From positions 15,128 through 79,127 of the forward strand of contig CAZCKC010000004.1 of assembly GCA_964499235.1 (NCBI GenBank): DNA of 64,000 nucleotides, written 5' to 3'. Of the stretch, positions 26,669 through 35,882 are shown piece by piece. Numbering within the stretch: position 1 is the first letter of the stretch; each line of letters starts with the position of its first letter. Below the pieces are notes generated by a model. The model ran no database searches, was not told where the DNA came from, and worked only from the letters and a program-made list of their open reading frames with translations. The stretch comes from JAFGRR01 sp964499235 (GTDB lineage: Bacteria > Planctomycetota > Phycisphaerae > UBA1845 > Fen-1342). Position numbers and translations under genes: made by a program.

Positions 26669-28165
26669 ATGTTTGCTGAGAAAATGAAACCGCGGCATCG
26701 TTCCGCGCGGCCGACCTTCCGCCAAGCGGCCTGGCTGGCGACGCTGCTGTGTTTCCTCGTCGTCGCGCCCGCCGCTGCGCACGAGGTGGTCACGTCCGGC
26801 CCGGTCGTCATCGACACGGACTGCGGACTCGACGACGCCGTCGCGCTTGCGGTTGCGCTCCAACACCCGCGCTTGCAGATCAGCGCAATCGTCGCCACAC
26901 CCGGCGCCCAATCAACGCGCCAGGCCGCCGCGACGGCCGCTGGCATCCTTCGCCGCTTCAACCGCGGTGATCTCACGCTGTACCGCTCGACCGTCGAGCG
27001 GCCCGCACAGACACCCGCCGCGCGGTTCCTGCATCCCGCGCTATCGGAAGACGCGTCGCCGCCGGCGCAGCCGCTGACGCCGGCCGCTTACCGATCACCT
27101 CGCGGGAAGGTCAGCGTTGTGGTCCTCGGCCCGCTTACCAGCCTCGCGGCCGCCTTGGCCGACGACCCGTTACTCGCCGAACAGCTCGAGCAGGTGATCA
27201 TCGCGGGTCCGCCGGTTGCCGACGACAACTGGAACCTCCGGGCTGACCCGGAGGCGTTCGCCGCGGTGCAGGCGGCCGCCGTGCCGCTGGCATTCATCTG
27301 GCCCGACCACCGTGCGGAAAAGCCCAGCGACTGGGCGATCGGCACTGCGGGGTTCGGCCCCGGCGATGCGATCGGCGAGCGCTTCACCCGAGCGCTGCTG
27401 GCCGCGCCCGCCGCCCGCCGGCACTACCTCGAAGCCCTGGATCGCCTGCACGACGAGCTCGCCGTGCTTTACCTTGTGCGCCCACACCTCTTCACCCGCG
27501 CCGACCGCACGGCCGCCGAAGCGTACACCCCCGGCTCGGGCCGCGCGATTCGGGACGCGTTGCAGCACGCCCTGACCACGGGCCGGCAGGCCCGCGAGCG
27601 GGTCCTGTTTGCCGACGGCCTGCTGCCGCCCGCAGCTTTCAAGCCGGCCGTCCGTGAGCGGCGCGAGCGGATTATTGCGAAGAACGGCGAGACCGAGTGG
27701 TTCGCGCAGCTGCTGCTCAACGAGCTCCACCAGCACGTCGGCGCCTATTCGATCATCGGCGTGAAGATGGCCCTGCGGGCGGCCGAGCTGCTGAACGCCC
27801 CCCAGCACGGCATGACGATCCGCTCGCACACACCCGCCCGTCCGCCGGCCAGCTGTCTTAACGACGGGCTGATCGTCGCCACGGGCTCGACCCCTGGCCG
27901 CGCGCTCTTCGAGCACGACCCGCCCGCGAGCGGCGGCGCGACGGCGGCCACGTTCGAATACAACAACCGCACGCTGACGTTGCGGCTGAAGCCCGCATAC
28001 CAGGAACAGATCGGAGCGCGGATCGCCGCGTTGCGGGCTGAGCACGGACTCCAGGCCGACGCGTATTGGGAAGGGGTGGCGGAATTCGCCCTCACGGTCT
28101 GGGAGGACTGGCACCGCCGCGACCTGTTCGACGTCGAGCCGGCGGTGATGGCGTCCGCCGAGTAA
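26669..28165 (+). CDS. Exported nucleoside hydrolase fused to an FmdE-like domain
   Basis: This 498-aa protein has a signal-type helix (AAWLATLLCFLVVAPAAA). ATG 26684 (MKPRHR) would give a tidier signal peptide than 26669. Residues about 45-330 are an inosine-uridine nucleoside hydrolase-like domain: DTDCGLDDAVAL (family DTDPGxDDA, with Pro replaced by Cys), NWNLRADPEA, and LHDELAVLYLVRP carrying the His-Asp pair. The metal-binding and catalytic residues are kept. Residues about 355-470 match FmdE, the formylmethanofuran dehydrogenase subunit E family: ELHQHVGAYSIIGVKMALRA and SCLNDGLIVATGSTPGRALF. An export signal on this pair of domains is unusual. The substrate is probably a nucleoside or other ribosyl compound, but this is not proven. 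Confidence 0.85.
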   Translation: MFAEKMKPRHRSARPTFRQAAWLATLLCFLVVAPAAAHEVVTSGPVVIDTDCGLDDAVALAVALQHPRLQISAIVATPGAQSTRQAAATAAGILRRFNRGDLTLYRSTVERPAQTPAARFLHPALSEDASPPAQPLTPAAYRSPRGKVSVVVLGPLTSLAAALADDPLLAEQLEQVIIAGPPVADDNWNLRADPEAFAAVQAAAVPLAFIWPDHRAEKPSDWAIGTAGFGPGDAIGERFTRALLAAPAARRHYLEALDRLHDELAVLYLVRPHLFTRADRTAAEAYTPGSGRAIRDALQHALTTGRQARERVLFADGLLPPAAFKPAVRERRERIIAKNGETEWFAQLLLNELHQHVGAYSIIGVKMALRAAELLNAPQHGMTIRSHTPARPPASCLNDGLIVATGSTPGRALFEHDPPASGGATAATFEYNNRTLTLRLKPAYQEQIGARIAALRAEHGLQADAYWEGVAEFALTVWEDWHRRDLFDVEPAVMASAE

Positions 28166-28241
28166 TTGCGCGAAACGGCGTGCATCCGCCAGGAGCGGCC
28201 GCAAGCCCCAAAGTTCTTTTCGTGCCGCTGTCACTATGGCA

Positions 28242-30500
28242 TTACCGCGGAATTAACGCCCGCCCCGCCAGCCGCTGCGCGACGGCCACGTCGGCCAGAT
28301 CGACATCCGCGTCCAGGTCAAGATCGGACGGCCTGGCAATCAGCTCGCTGCAAGGAGGTAGCTCGTCGACGCCGCCAAGGCACGGCGCGAACGTCAGCCA
28401 GTCGTCCGCATCCACGGCGCCGTCGCGGTCGAAGTCGATTTCCCACAGGAGGCCGACCGCGGCCAGCATCGGCCCAATCTCGGGGTTCGACATGAACAGC
28501 TCCCAGCACAGCCCCGTGCGGTGGTTCTCGATCATCGGCACGATCGGCCCCTGGTCGATCGCCAGGTAGCCGGCCCCCACCCACCCCGTCGTCGGGTTCA
28601 GCGCGTCGTAGAACCCGTTCACCGTCCAGAGGCTCGCGCCAAAGCGGTCGAAGTAATAACGCAGCGCGTCCTGCGCGGCCGCGGGCAGATACGGCATGCT
28701 GCTCAGCGCCGCGGTCGGTGTCAGCGTTCCGTTGTCGTTGAGCGGATCGTGCACGGCGTAGCCGCCCGGGTCGGCGCTCGCCGTCAGGCCCCACGCGAAG
28801 CGACTGAAGCCGTCAAAGCCATTCGGGTTAACGCTGCTGTGCCGGCGGTGGATCTCGGCGATCGCGCGTCCGTTCGCAAAGTAGTTCGCGTAGGCGTCTC
28901 GCCGGTAGCGCGGATCGAAGCCGAGGTTCGAATAGTGCGTAAAGAACAGCGGGCCGCCGAACGCCGGGCCGACCTCCAGCGGCTGGCCGTAAAACGTGCC
29001 ACCGTTCGTGTAGCTGCCTAGTCCCGCCCAGCCGGCGTGATAGCTGTGCGCGGGCATCGGGTGCGTCGGCGACGCGATCGCCAACAAATAAACCATCTGC
29101 GCTTCGTTGTACCCGCGGATCTGCAGGTTCAGGTCCCATCCGTAGTCCGGCGACCAGTGCCAGTACAGCACGTCGCTGTCCGGAAACCGGCGAAAATGTG
29201 ACCACTCCACGCCTTCCCATAGCTCGATCGCGCGCGCCCGGATCTCCGCTTCCACCGGGTCGTCCGGATCATCGAAGTACTGCCGCGCGACCAGGATTCC
29301 CTGCACCAGGAACGCCGTCTCGACCAGGTCTGCTCCGTTGTCCTTGAGCCCCGCGAACGGGATCACCGCCCCCGTCGCCCCGTGGTAATGGTGCGCCCAC
29401 GCCCCGTGAAACCGCGGTGTCACGTCCTGCAGAAACGCCAGCATCTTCCGTACCCGGGCGGCCGCCTCCGCCCGCGTTACGAAGCCGCGCTCCGCGCCAA
29501 CCACGATCGTCATCAGCCCCATGCCCGTCCCGCCGGTCGTGACGGTATCCGGTGGATGGCCGAAGCCGATCCCCTCCAGCGCCAACCCACTGACCGGGTG
29601 CGCGAGATCCCAGAAATAGCGGAACGTCGTCTGCTGAACGATGTCCAGCATCTGCTCGTCGGTCCAGTTATTCCAGGCCACCGGAACCGCGGCCGATGGC
29701 GGCGATGCCACGTCACCCGCCACCGCCACCACCCGATAGAAGAACCGCCCGCGGTCACGCGACACGCGGTCAACGAAGTGCGGGTTCGTGATCGGCGCGG
29801 CAGTCAGGCGCTCGAAGGGGCTGTCGGCCGTTGGCGCCCGTTCGACGTGATAGCCGCTCGCGTTCGCCAATGGCCGCCAGGCGACCTCGTTCTCGAACTC
29901 ACGACCCAGTGCGGCCACGTTCTCCGGCGGTGGCAGCGTGAGCTCTGTCCCGACCAGCCGCAGATAGTCGACGTACACCGTGCCGGTTGTTCCCGGGAGG
30001 TCTTCGAGCACGAATGCCCAGATCTGGGTCAGGTCGACCTGCTCGCGATCGGCGACTTCGACTGTGACCGTCGTCCACGCGCCGACCTGCGGATCGCCCG
30101 TCGCCGGCTGCCACGCGTTGGGCGGCAGCCAGTTCACGTCAAAGATGCCGATGGTGCCGGGGTCGACGGCCGCGTCGGTCACGTACAAATCCGCCAGCAG
30201 CATGTCGAAACCTGCCAGGCTGTACGCGGGCAGCGTCCAAAAGTGCCGAAACTCGACCTTGCCGTCGGCCTCGCCGTCGATGTCGACTCGGAGCACGTAC
30301 GCGCCGTCGGTGGCGGCGGGGGCGCCTGCGACGCCGCCCAGGACCCGCGTCACGCTCAGCCCGGCGTCGCCATCGGAGGCCGCCACGGTCAGGTCGGTCT
30401 CTTCCGGCTCGTAACTCGCGATTGTGACGGTCGTTGCGTGCATTTCGCCGGTCACACCCAATGCGACGAGCACCGCGCACAAAACCTGCCAGCGATCCAC
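28242..30500 (-). CDS. Secreted glycoamylase/GH144-type hydrolase with FN3 and dockerin-like tail
   Basis: I use GTG 30500, which has GAGGTGG at a good distance and starts a signal peptide (VDRWQVLCAVLVALGVTG...). A GTG at 30563 would add 21 residues. After the signal comes a jelly-roll-like region (about 25-180) and an FN3-like domain (about 190-275). The glycoamylase domain (Pfam PF10091 type; GH144 endo-beta-1,2-glucanases belong here) spans about 280-690, with QQTTFRYFWDLAHPVSG, a central YNEAQMVYLLA region and YLAIDQGPIVPMIENHRTG. The tail has two EF-hand-like segments (DFDRDGAVDADDW and DLDADVDLADV), resembling dockerins. It is an extracellular beta-glucan hydrolase; linkage preference is inferred. 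A LacI-type palindrome lies upstream. Confidence 0.88.
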   Translation of the reverse strand: MDRWQVLCAVLVALGVTGEMHATTVTIASYEPEETDLTVAASDGDAGLSVTRVLGGVAGAPAATDGAYVLRVDIDGEADGKVEFRHFWTLPAYSLAGFDMLLADLYVTDAAVDPGTIGIFDVNWLPPNAWQPATGDPQVGAWTTVTVEVADREQVDLTQIWAFVLEDLPGTTGTVYVDYLRLVGTELTLPPPENVAALGREFENEVAWRPLANASGYHVERAPTADSPFERLTAAPITNPHFVDRVSRDRGRFFYRVVAVAGDVASPPSAAVPVAWNNWTDEQMLDIVQQTTFRYFWDLAHPVSGLALEGIGFGHPPDTVTTGGTGMGLMTIVVGAERGFVTRAEAAARVRKMLAFLQDVTPRFHGAWAHHYHGATGAVIPFAGLKDNGADLVETAFLVQGILVARQYFDDPDDPVEAEIRARAIELWEGVEWSHFRRFPDSDVLYWHWSPDYGWDLNLQIRGYNEAQMVYLLAIASPTHPMPAHSYHAGWAGLGSYTNGGTFYGQPLEVGPAFGGPLFFTHYSNLGFDPRYRRDAYANYFANGRAIAEIHRRHSSVNPNGFDGFSRFAWGLTASADPGGYAVHDPLNDNGTLTPTAALSSMPYLPAAAQDALRYYFDRFGASLWTVNGFYDALNPTTGWVGAGYLAIDQGPIVPMIENHRTGLCWELFMSNPEIGPMLAAVGLLWEIDFDRDGAVDADDWLTFAPCLGGVDELPPCSELIARPSDLDLDADVDLADVAVAQRLAGRALIPR

Positions 30501-30589
30501 AGGAACCACCTCGAAAGAAGCGCGGCCGCCGTGTTGCGGCGTCGGCCGCTCTTGGACGCCCACGCCATCATAACCGGCGGGAATCCGCG

Positions 30590-30607
30590 ACTGAAAGCCT
30601 TTTCAGT
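30590..30607. promoter_or_regulatory. LacI-family operator upstream of the GH144-type gene
   Basis: ACTGAAAGCCTTTTCAGT has perfect 7-base arms (ACTGAAA/TTTCAGT) around a 4-base centre. It overlaps the -35 position of a minus-strand promoter whose -10 would be TATGAT (30572-30567). It matches the sites at 33292 and 40943. The LacI-family gene begins 1.1 kb away. Confidence 0.7.
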
Positions 30608-30687
30608 CCCCGGAGGCGGCGCTACCATGACGCAGTCCACGTCGGAGCGTGTCCATGTTCCGCTGCCGCTCGATGTCTTTGGAAATA

Positions 30688-31731
30688 CTAGGCAGTCGTC
30701 GCCAGCGCGGCTGGCGCGCCGCACGAGCGGCGGATCACCAGTTCCGGCCGCAGCGAGACCCGCTCGGGCGCCCGGTCGGGGTCGGCGATCCGCTGGACGA
30801 CCAGTTCCACCGCCCGCGCCCCCATCTGCGCCATCGGCACGCGCACGGTCGTCAGGGGCGGTTCGGTCATCCGGGCCATGCGGATGTCGTCAAAGCCTGC
30901 CACCCGCAACTGGTCTGGCACTGCGATACCGGCGTCTCGCGCCGCTACCACGATTCCAGCCGCCATCTCGTCGTTTGCGGCGAAGACGGCCGACCCCTTG
31001 CCTGTCCAGCTTCGCACGTGATGGCGGCCGTAGTCGAGGGCCGTCTGATACGTGTAATCGAGGTGGTGCACGTCGAGGGGGTCGTAGCCGAGGTCCGCGT
31101 CAGCCAGGATTTCGCGGTACGCCGCGAGCCGCGCACGCGTGTCGACGTTGGTCTCCTGGCCGCCGACGAACACGATCCGCCGGCAGCCGCAGGTCGTGAC
31201 GAGGTGGCGGACCAACGCCCGCGCGCCGTGCTGCTGGTCGATGACCACGCTGTCGTGCGGCGCGTTCTCCAGGTCGGCATCGAGCAGCACGAAGGGTTGC
31301 CGCAGCGTCTTCAGCGTTTCCGCGAGCGTGTCGGTGATATCCGCCACCATGATCGCGAGCCCGTCCACCAGCGTGCGGCTCGTCAGCGTGCTCAGGAGCG
31401 GCGCTCCGTCGTCGGCCTCCTGTGCCGCCGACACCACCAGGTGATAGCCCAGGCTCCGCGCCTGCTGGTCGGCGCCGCGGATGATCTCGGAATAGAACTC
31501 GCCGTGCAGGTCCGGCAGGATCAGCCCGACCAGTTCGCTCCGCCGCAGCATCAAGCCGCGGGCAAACAGGTTCGGCCGATAGCCCAGCGCCGCGATCGCA
31601 CGCTCGACGCGGGCCCGCGTCTTCGCGTTCACCACCTCCGGGCGGTTGAGCACCCGCGACACCGTGCTGATCGAGACCTTGGCGCGGCGGGCGACGTCAG
31701 CGATGGAAACTGGAGCTGGACCCGGGGTCAC
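30688..31731 (-). CDS. LacI-family transcriptional regulator
   Basis: This 347-aa protein starts at GTG 31731 after GGAGGCAGCCT. The N-terminal helix-turn-helix (VSIADVARRAKVSISTVSRV, residues 8-27) and the hinge region are typical. A periplasmic-binding-protein-like sugar domain follows (SELVGLILPDLHGEFYSEII, then IAVPDQLRVAGFDDIRMARM). The length is that of the family, with no missing part. It is divergent from the second GH144-type gene, with only 56 bases between the two start codons. Three TGAAAGCGCTTTCA-like palindromes in the locus fit this family's usual operator. It most likely represses the local glycan genes until a sugar inducer binds. Ligand identity is unknown. Confidence 0.95.
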   Translation of the reverse strand: MTPGPAPVSIADVARRAKVSISTVSRVLNRPEVVNAKTRARVERAIAALGYRPNLFARGLMLRRSELVGLILPDLHGEFYSEIIRGADQQARSLGYHLVVSAAQEADDGAPLLSTLTSRTLVDGLAIMVADITDTLAETLKTLRQPFVLLDADLENAPHDSVVIDQQHGARALVRHLVTTCGCRRIVFVGGQETNVDTRARLAAYREILADADLGYDPLDVHHLDYTYQTALDYGRHHVRSWTGKGSAVFAANDEMAAGIVVAARDAGIAVPDQLRVAGFDDIRMARMTEPPLTTVRVPMAQMGARAVELVVQRIADPDRAPERVSLRPELVIRRSCGAPAALATTA

Positions 31732-31787
31732 AGGCTGCCTCCGTGGCCGCGAGAAGTGCCTACCGAGGAAGGATACCGACGATCGAG

Positions 31788-33257
31788 ATGAACCGTCAAC
31801 GAATGATCACAGCGGGACTCGCGTCGGTGCTGCTGACGCTGGCGACGACTGGCGCCCAAGCGGCGGATATTTTCCGGGCCCCCGAAACGCAGGCCGCGCT
31901 CGACTTCGACTTCACGCCGGCTGACGAACAGCTCCTCGAAGCCGTCCAATACGGCGCGTTCCAATACTTCTGGAACGAGGTCGGGGATCCCTGCCCGATC
32001 GCCAAGGACCGGCTGCTCGGCCCGGTCTCCAGCATCGCCGCCGTCGGCTTTCAGCTCGCCGCCTTGCCGATCGGCGTCGAGCGCGGCTGGGTCACCCGCG
32101 AAAAGGGGGAGGAGCGAGCCGCGGCCATCCTTCGCTGCCTGATCGCCCGCGACGACAACAAGACCCACGGCGTTTACCAGCACTTCGTCGACCTCAACAC
32201 CGGCGGCATCCAGCGCGAGGGGTACGAGCTCGTTGCCAGCACCGTCGACCACGCGCTGTTCATGGCCGGCGGACTCGTCGCCGCCAGCTACTTCCGGGGC
32301 GAGGTTGCCCAGCAGGTGCAGCAGATCGTCTCCGCCACCGAGTGGGATCGCTTTGCCGTCGGCCCGGAAGGTTACCTGTCGATGGGCTGGCGTCTGAAAA
32401 GCGGCGACGAGCCGCAGGGGCCCGGTGAGTTCACCGATCACCACTGGTGGAGCGCGGCCGACGAGGAACGCCTGATTTACTTCCTCGCCGCCGGGCACCC
32501 CGACTCTGCGCACCGCGTCGCGCCCGAGATGTACTATCGCCTGCAGCGCCCCGTTAAGCGCTGGCGGGACGGCCCGCCGTTCGTCGTCAGTTGGCCTGGC
32601 GCGCTCTTCACCTACTTCTTCAGTCATTGCTACATCGATTACCGCAGTTTGCAAGCTGACAACCCGCAGTGGTTCGGCATCGACGCGCCGCGGGTCGACT
32701 GGTTCGAGAACTCCCGCCGCGCCACGCTGACCCAGCGGCAGCGGACGATCGAGCTCGCGGACGAGTACCAGACCTTCGCGCCCGACCGCTGGGGGCAGAG
32801 CGCCTGCGACGGGCCGACCGGCTATCTCGTCCCCCACGTGCGGCCGAACATCTACGACCGCGACATCCTGCACGACGGCACGCTGGCACCCTATGCGGCC
32901 GGCGCGGCGATCATGTTCACGCCGGTGGAGAGCCTGGCCGCCCTGCGGGCATTCCGCGCACTGCAGGATGAAGAGGGCGAACCGCTGCTTTGGCGTGACC
33001 CGGCGGCCGGCGGCTACGGGTTTGTCGACGCGTTCAACCTGCGCGACCCGTGGGTGAGCCGCGACTACATCGGTATCGACCAAGGTCCGATGCTGCTGGC
33101 GATCGAGAACGCGCGGACCGGGCTGATCTGGCGGCTGTTCATGGCCCACCCGGTCGCCCGGGAGGCGATTCGGCAACTCCGGTTCGAGCCGCGACCGACG
33201 CGGGAGTCCCCCCAGATGGAGGAGCGCGCAACGCCGGGCCGCCGAAGCGGGCGTTGA
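31788..33257 (+). CDS. Secreted glycoamylase/GH144-type hydrolase (second copy)
   Basis: About 489 aa from ATG 31788, starting a signal peptide MNRQRMITAGLASVLLTLATTGAQA. An upstream in-frame start at 31743 would precede it by 15 residues. The whole mature part is a glycoamylase-type (PF10091) catalytic domain: EAVQYGAFQYFWNEVGDP, IGVERGWVTREKGEERAAAI, DHHWWSAADEERLIYFLA, and YIGIDQGPMLLAIENARTG. It aligns with the 28.2-30.5 kb protein but lacks its extra N-terminal modules and dockerin-like tail. It is predicted to be secreted or periplasmic and may take shorter oligosaccharides. The GH94 gene follows 87 bases downstream, with its own operator between. Confidence 0.88.
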   Translation: MNRQRMITAGLASVLLTLATTGAQAADIFRAPETQAALDFDFTPADEQLLEAVQYGAFQYFWNEVGDPCPIAKDRLLGPVSSIAAVGFQLAALPIGVERGWVTREKGEERAAAILRCLIARDDNKTHGVYQHFVDLNTGGIQREGYELVASTVDHALFMAGGLVAASYFRGEVAQQVQQIVSATEWDRFAVGPEGYLSMGWRLKSGDEPQGPGEFTDHHWWSAADEERLIYFLAAGHPDSAHRVAPEMYYRLQRPVKRWRDGPPFVVSWPGALFTYFFSHCYIDYRSLQADNPQWFGIDAPRVDWFENSRRATLTQRQRTIELADEYQTFAPDRWGQSACDGPTGYLVPHVRPNIYDRDILHDGTLAPYAAGAAIMFTPVESLAALRAFRALQDEEGEPLLWRDPAAGGYGFVDAFNLRDPWVSRDYIGIDQGPMLLAIENARTGLIWRLFMAHPVAREAIRQLRFEPRPTRESPQMEERATPGRRSGR

Positions 33258-33265
33258 AAAAGCCG

Positions 33266-33295
33266 TTGACCGCCCGTTGGCCGCCGGGTTAGGCT
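33266..33295 (+). promoter_or_regulatory. Predicted promoter for the GH94 gene
   Basis: TTGACC at 33266-33271 and TAGGCT at 33290-33295 are 18 bases apart. The -35 is strong and the -10 moderate. The LacI-type palindrome begins inside the -10 box, which is the usual place for steric repression. Confidence 0.45.
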
Positions 33296-33311
33296 GAAAG
33301 CGCTTTCAGCC
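33292..33311. promoter_or_regulatory. LacI-family operator upstream of the GH94 gene (20-bp perfect palindrome)
   Basis: GGCTGAAAGCGCTTTCAGCC is a 20-base perfect palindrome and the best match in the window to the LacI/GalR consensus. It lies 33 bases before ATG 33345, over the predicted -10 and start site. Confidence 0.85.
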
Positions 33312-33344
33312 AGCACGACGAGACCCGTCGCCCCCGGAGGTCGC

Positions 33345-35753
33345 ATGAGCAAAGCCGCCCAGCCCTCGACCCAGCGTCCGGCCGCACCGTCCGAGCCGCA
33401 CGCCAATCCCTACGGGCATTTCGCCCGCGACGGGCGGGAGTTCCTGATCACCAACGTCGCGACCCCCCGTCCGTGGTCGAACATCATCGCCAACGAGCGG
33501 GTCGGCCTGGCCGTCAGCCAGACCGGCAGCGGCTTCTCCTGGATCGACAACTCCCAGCTCGCCGTCGTCAACCGCTGGCAGCAGGAGTTCGCCGAGGACA
33601 CCTCCGGCAAGTTCCTGTACATCCGTGATGCGGATACCGACGAGGTCTGGTCGCTGGCGCCGGCCCCGACCTGGGCCCCGCTCGACCACTACGAGTGCCG
33701 CCATGGGCTCGGCTACACCACCTTCGTCACCGAAAAGGCCGGCATCCGGGCCCACTGGACCCTGTTCGTGCACCCGTCGGAGAGCGTTGAAGGCTGGCTG
33801 GTGGAGTTGGAGAACCGGGCCGAGTTCCCGCGGAGGCTCGAGCTCTGCGCGTTCCTGGAGTGGAACTGCGGCGTCGCTCCCGCCCCGCGCCGGGAATTCC
33901 AGAAGCTCTTCCTCGAGACCCGCTTCGACCCCGACCGCGGCGCCATCCTCGCCCGCAGCCACATGTGGGAGGCGCCGAACGAGCGCTTCGGCCACTGGAA
34001 CACGAGCTATCCCTACACCAGCGCCTTGGCCGCCAGCGAGCCCGTTTACAGCGCCCAAGGCGACAAGGCTGCGTTCCTCGGACGCTACGGGAGCGTTCGT
34101 GTACCGGCCGCGCTGCGTGCTGACACCTGGAAGCCGCTCTTCGGCCGCCACCACGACCCGATCGCGGCGCTCCGCTGCCAGGTCGAGTTGCGCGGCGGCG
34201 AGCGCCGGCAGTGCGCCTTTACGCTGAGCACCAGCCGCGACCCGGAGGAAGTTCCGCGCCTGGTCGAGACGTACACCAAGCCCGACGTGCTCGCGCGGGC
34301 GTTGGCCGACGCCCAGAGCGCCTGGGAGGTACGGCTGGCGGGTCACCGCGTGAACACGCCTGACGAGAGCCTCAACCATCTCACGAACGACTGGCTGCGC
34401 TACCAGGCGATCTCGGGACGGATCTGGGGACGCGCGGGCTATTATCAGCAGAGCGGTGCTTACGGCTTCCGCGACCAGCTCCAGGACTCGCAGGTCTGGC
34501 TGCCGATCGATCCGCAACGAACCCGCGACCAGCTCAACCTGCATGCCCGCCACCAGTTCGTCGACGGGTCGGTCTATCACTGGTGGCACCCGCTGACCGA
34601 GCAGGGTCACGTCACCCGCATGACCGATGACCTGTTGTGGCTGGCGTTCGTCACCGCCGCGTATATCCGCGAGACCGGTGACCTCAGCGTGCTCGACGAC
34701 GCGTCACCGTTCCTCGACGACCCGACGCCGCAACCACTCAGCGGCCACATCGAGCGCGCCTTCGTCCGCGTCTTCCAGCGTACCAGCCCCCGAGGGTTGC
34801 CGCACATCGGCGCCGGTGACTGGAACGACGGCCTGAGCGCGGCCGGGCTCCAGGAGCAGGGGGAGTCGGTCTGGCTCGGGCAGTTCCTGGCCGGCCTGTT
34901 GGCCGACTGGCAGGCGATCTGTAGCCGACGCGGCGAGCCCGAGGCGGCCGAGCGGGCGGCCGCACAGCGCCAGCGGCTGCTGGAGGCACTCAACCGCCAC
35001 GGTTGGGACGGCGGCTGGTACCTGCGGGCGACGCTTGATGACGGCAGTAAGCTGGGCTCCTGCGAAAACCCCCACGGCCGCATCTTCCTGAACGCGCAGA
35101 CCTGGGCGATTCTCAACCGCATCGGTGATCCGCCGCGGTTGGCGCAGTGCTGGCAGGCGGTGAAGGAGCACCTCATCACGCCCGTGGGGGCGCTGCTGCT
35201 GGCGCCGGCCTTCGAGGCCCCGCGGGAGGAGGTTGGTTACATCACCCGTTACGCCCCGGGATTGCGCGAGAATGGCGGCGTTTACACGCACGCGGCGACC
35301 TGGGCGATCGCGGCCGCCTGCGAAATGCAGGACGGCGAAGCCGTGGGGCAGTTGCTCGGCGCGATCAACCCGGCCATCAAGGATCCGGAGAGCTACTGGG
35401 CCGAGCCGTACGTGCTGCCCGGCAACGTTGACGGGCCACAATCGCCGTACTTCGGACGCGGCGGGTGGACGTGGTACACGGGGTCGGCTGCCTGGCTGCA
35501 CCGCGTGATCACGCAATTCGTACTGGGCGTGCGCCCGGACTGGGATGGATTGCGGATCGCGCCGTGTCTTCCGCCGGACTGGACGCAGGCCCGGATGACC
35601 CGTCCCTGGCGTGGGGCGACATACGAGATCGAGATTGCGCGGACCGGGGACGAGCGTTGCGGCGTCTGGTTGGACGGCGAGCCACTCATGACGTCCGTGA
35701 TCCCGCCACCCTCCCGCGCGGGCAGCTCGCACACGGTCACGGTGCGCTATTGA
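33345..35753 (+). CDS. GH94 family glycoside phosphorylase
   Basis: This 802-aa protein starts at ATG 33345 after CCCGGAGGTCGC and has no signal peptide, so it is cytosolic. It has the N-terminal beta-sandwich (NPYGHFARDGREFLITN), a helical linker, the (alpha/alpha)6 catalytic barrel and a C-terminal beta-jelly roll. Motifs are QQSGAYGFRDQLQDS, GAGDWNDGLS (the general-acid Asp region of GH94) and GGWTWYTGSAAWLHRV. GH94 enzymes split a beta-glucoside with phosphate to give glucose (or N-acetylglucosamine) 1-phosphate. The length fits cellobiose/chitobiose/cellobionate-type phosphorylases better than the 1,100-aa beta-1,2-oligoglucan type. The substrate is therefore open. An operator in front places it in the LacI regulon. 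Confidence 0.92.
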   Translation: MSKAAQPSTQRPAAPSEPHANPYGHFARDGREFLITNVATPRPWSNIIANERVGLAVSQTGSGFSWIDNSQLAVVNRWQQEFAEDTSGKFLYIRDADTDEVWSLAPAPTWAPLDHYECRHGLGYTTFVTEKAGIRAHWTLFVHPSESVEGWLVELENRAEFPRRLELCAFLEWNCGVAPAPRREFQKLFLETRFDPDRGAILARSHMWEAPNERFGHWNTSYPYTSALAASEPVYSAQGDKAAFLGRYGSVRVPAALRADTWKPLFGRHHDPIAALRCQVELRGGERRQCAFTLSTSRDPEEVPRLVETYTKPDVLARALADAQSAWEVRLAGHRVNTPDESLNHLTNDWLRYQAISGRIWGRAGYYQQSGAYGFRDQLQDSQVWLPIDPQRTRDQLNLHARHQFVDGSVYHWWHPLTEQGHVTRMTDDLLWLAFVTAAYIRETGDLSVLDDASPFLDDPTPQPLSGHIERAFVRVFQRTSPRGLPHIGAGDWNDGLSAAGLQEQGESVWLGQFLAGLLADWQAICSRRGEPEAAERAAAQRQRLLEALNRHGWDGGWYLRATLDDGSKLGSCENPHGRIFLNAQTWAILNRIGDPPRLAQCWQAVKEHLITPVGALLLAPAFEAPREEVGYITRYAPGLRENGGVYTHAATWAIAAACEMQDGEAVGQLLGAINPAIKDPESYWAEPYVLPGNVDGPQSPYFGRGGWTWYTGSAAWLHRVITQFVLGVRPDWDGLRIAPCLPPDWTQARMTRPWRGATYEIEIARTGDERCGVWLDGEPLMTSVIPPPSRAGSSHTVTVRY

Positions 35754-35882
35754 GATGCCTTAGCAGCCGCGCGTCCGCTTTCGGGCGCTATTGCCACAAA
35801 CCCTAATCCGGGATCGGCAACCGTGCGGTTATAGTTCGTGCGTCGCCTGGGGCGACGGGATGGCCAGATGGAGGGAAGAGCC

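Noticed and set aside
29382..31199. 605-codon plus-strand frame across the GH144-type and LacI genes
   Set aside because: It is antisense to two clear families and changes character along its length, as expected of a shadow frame.
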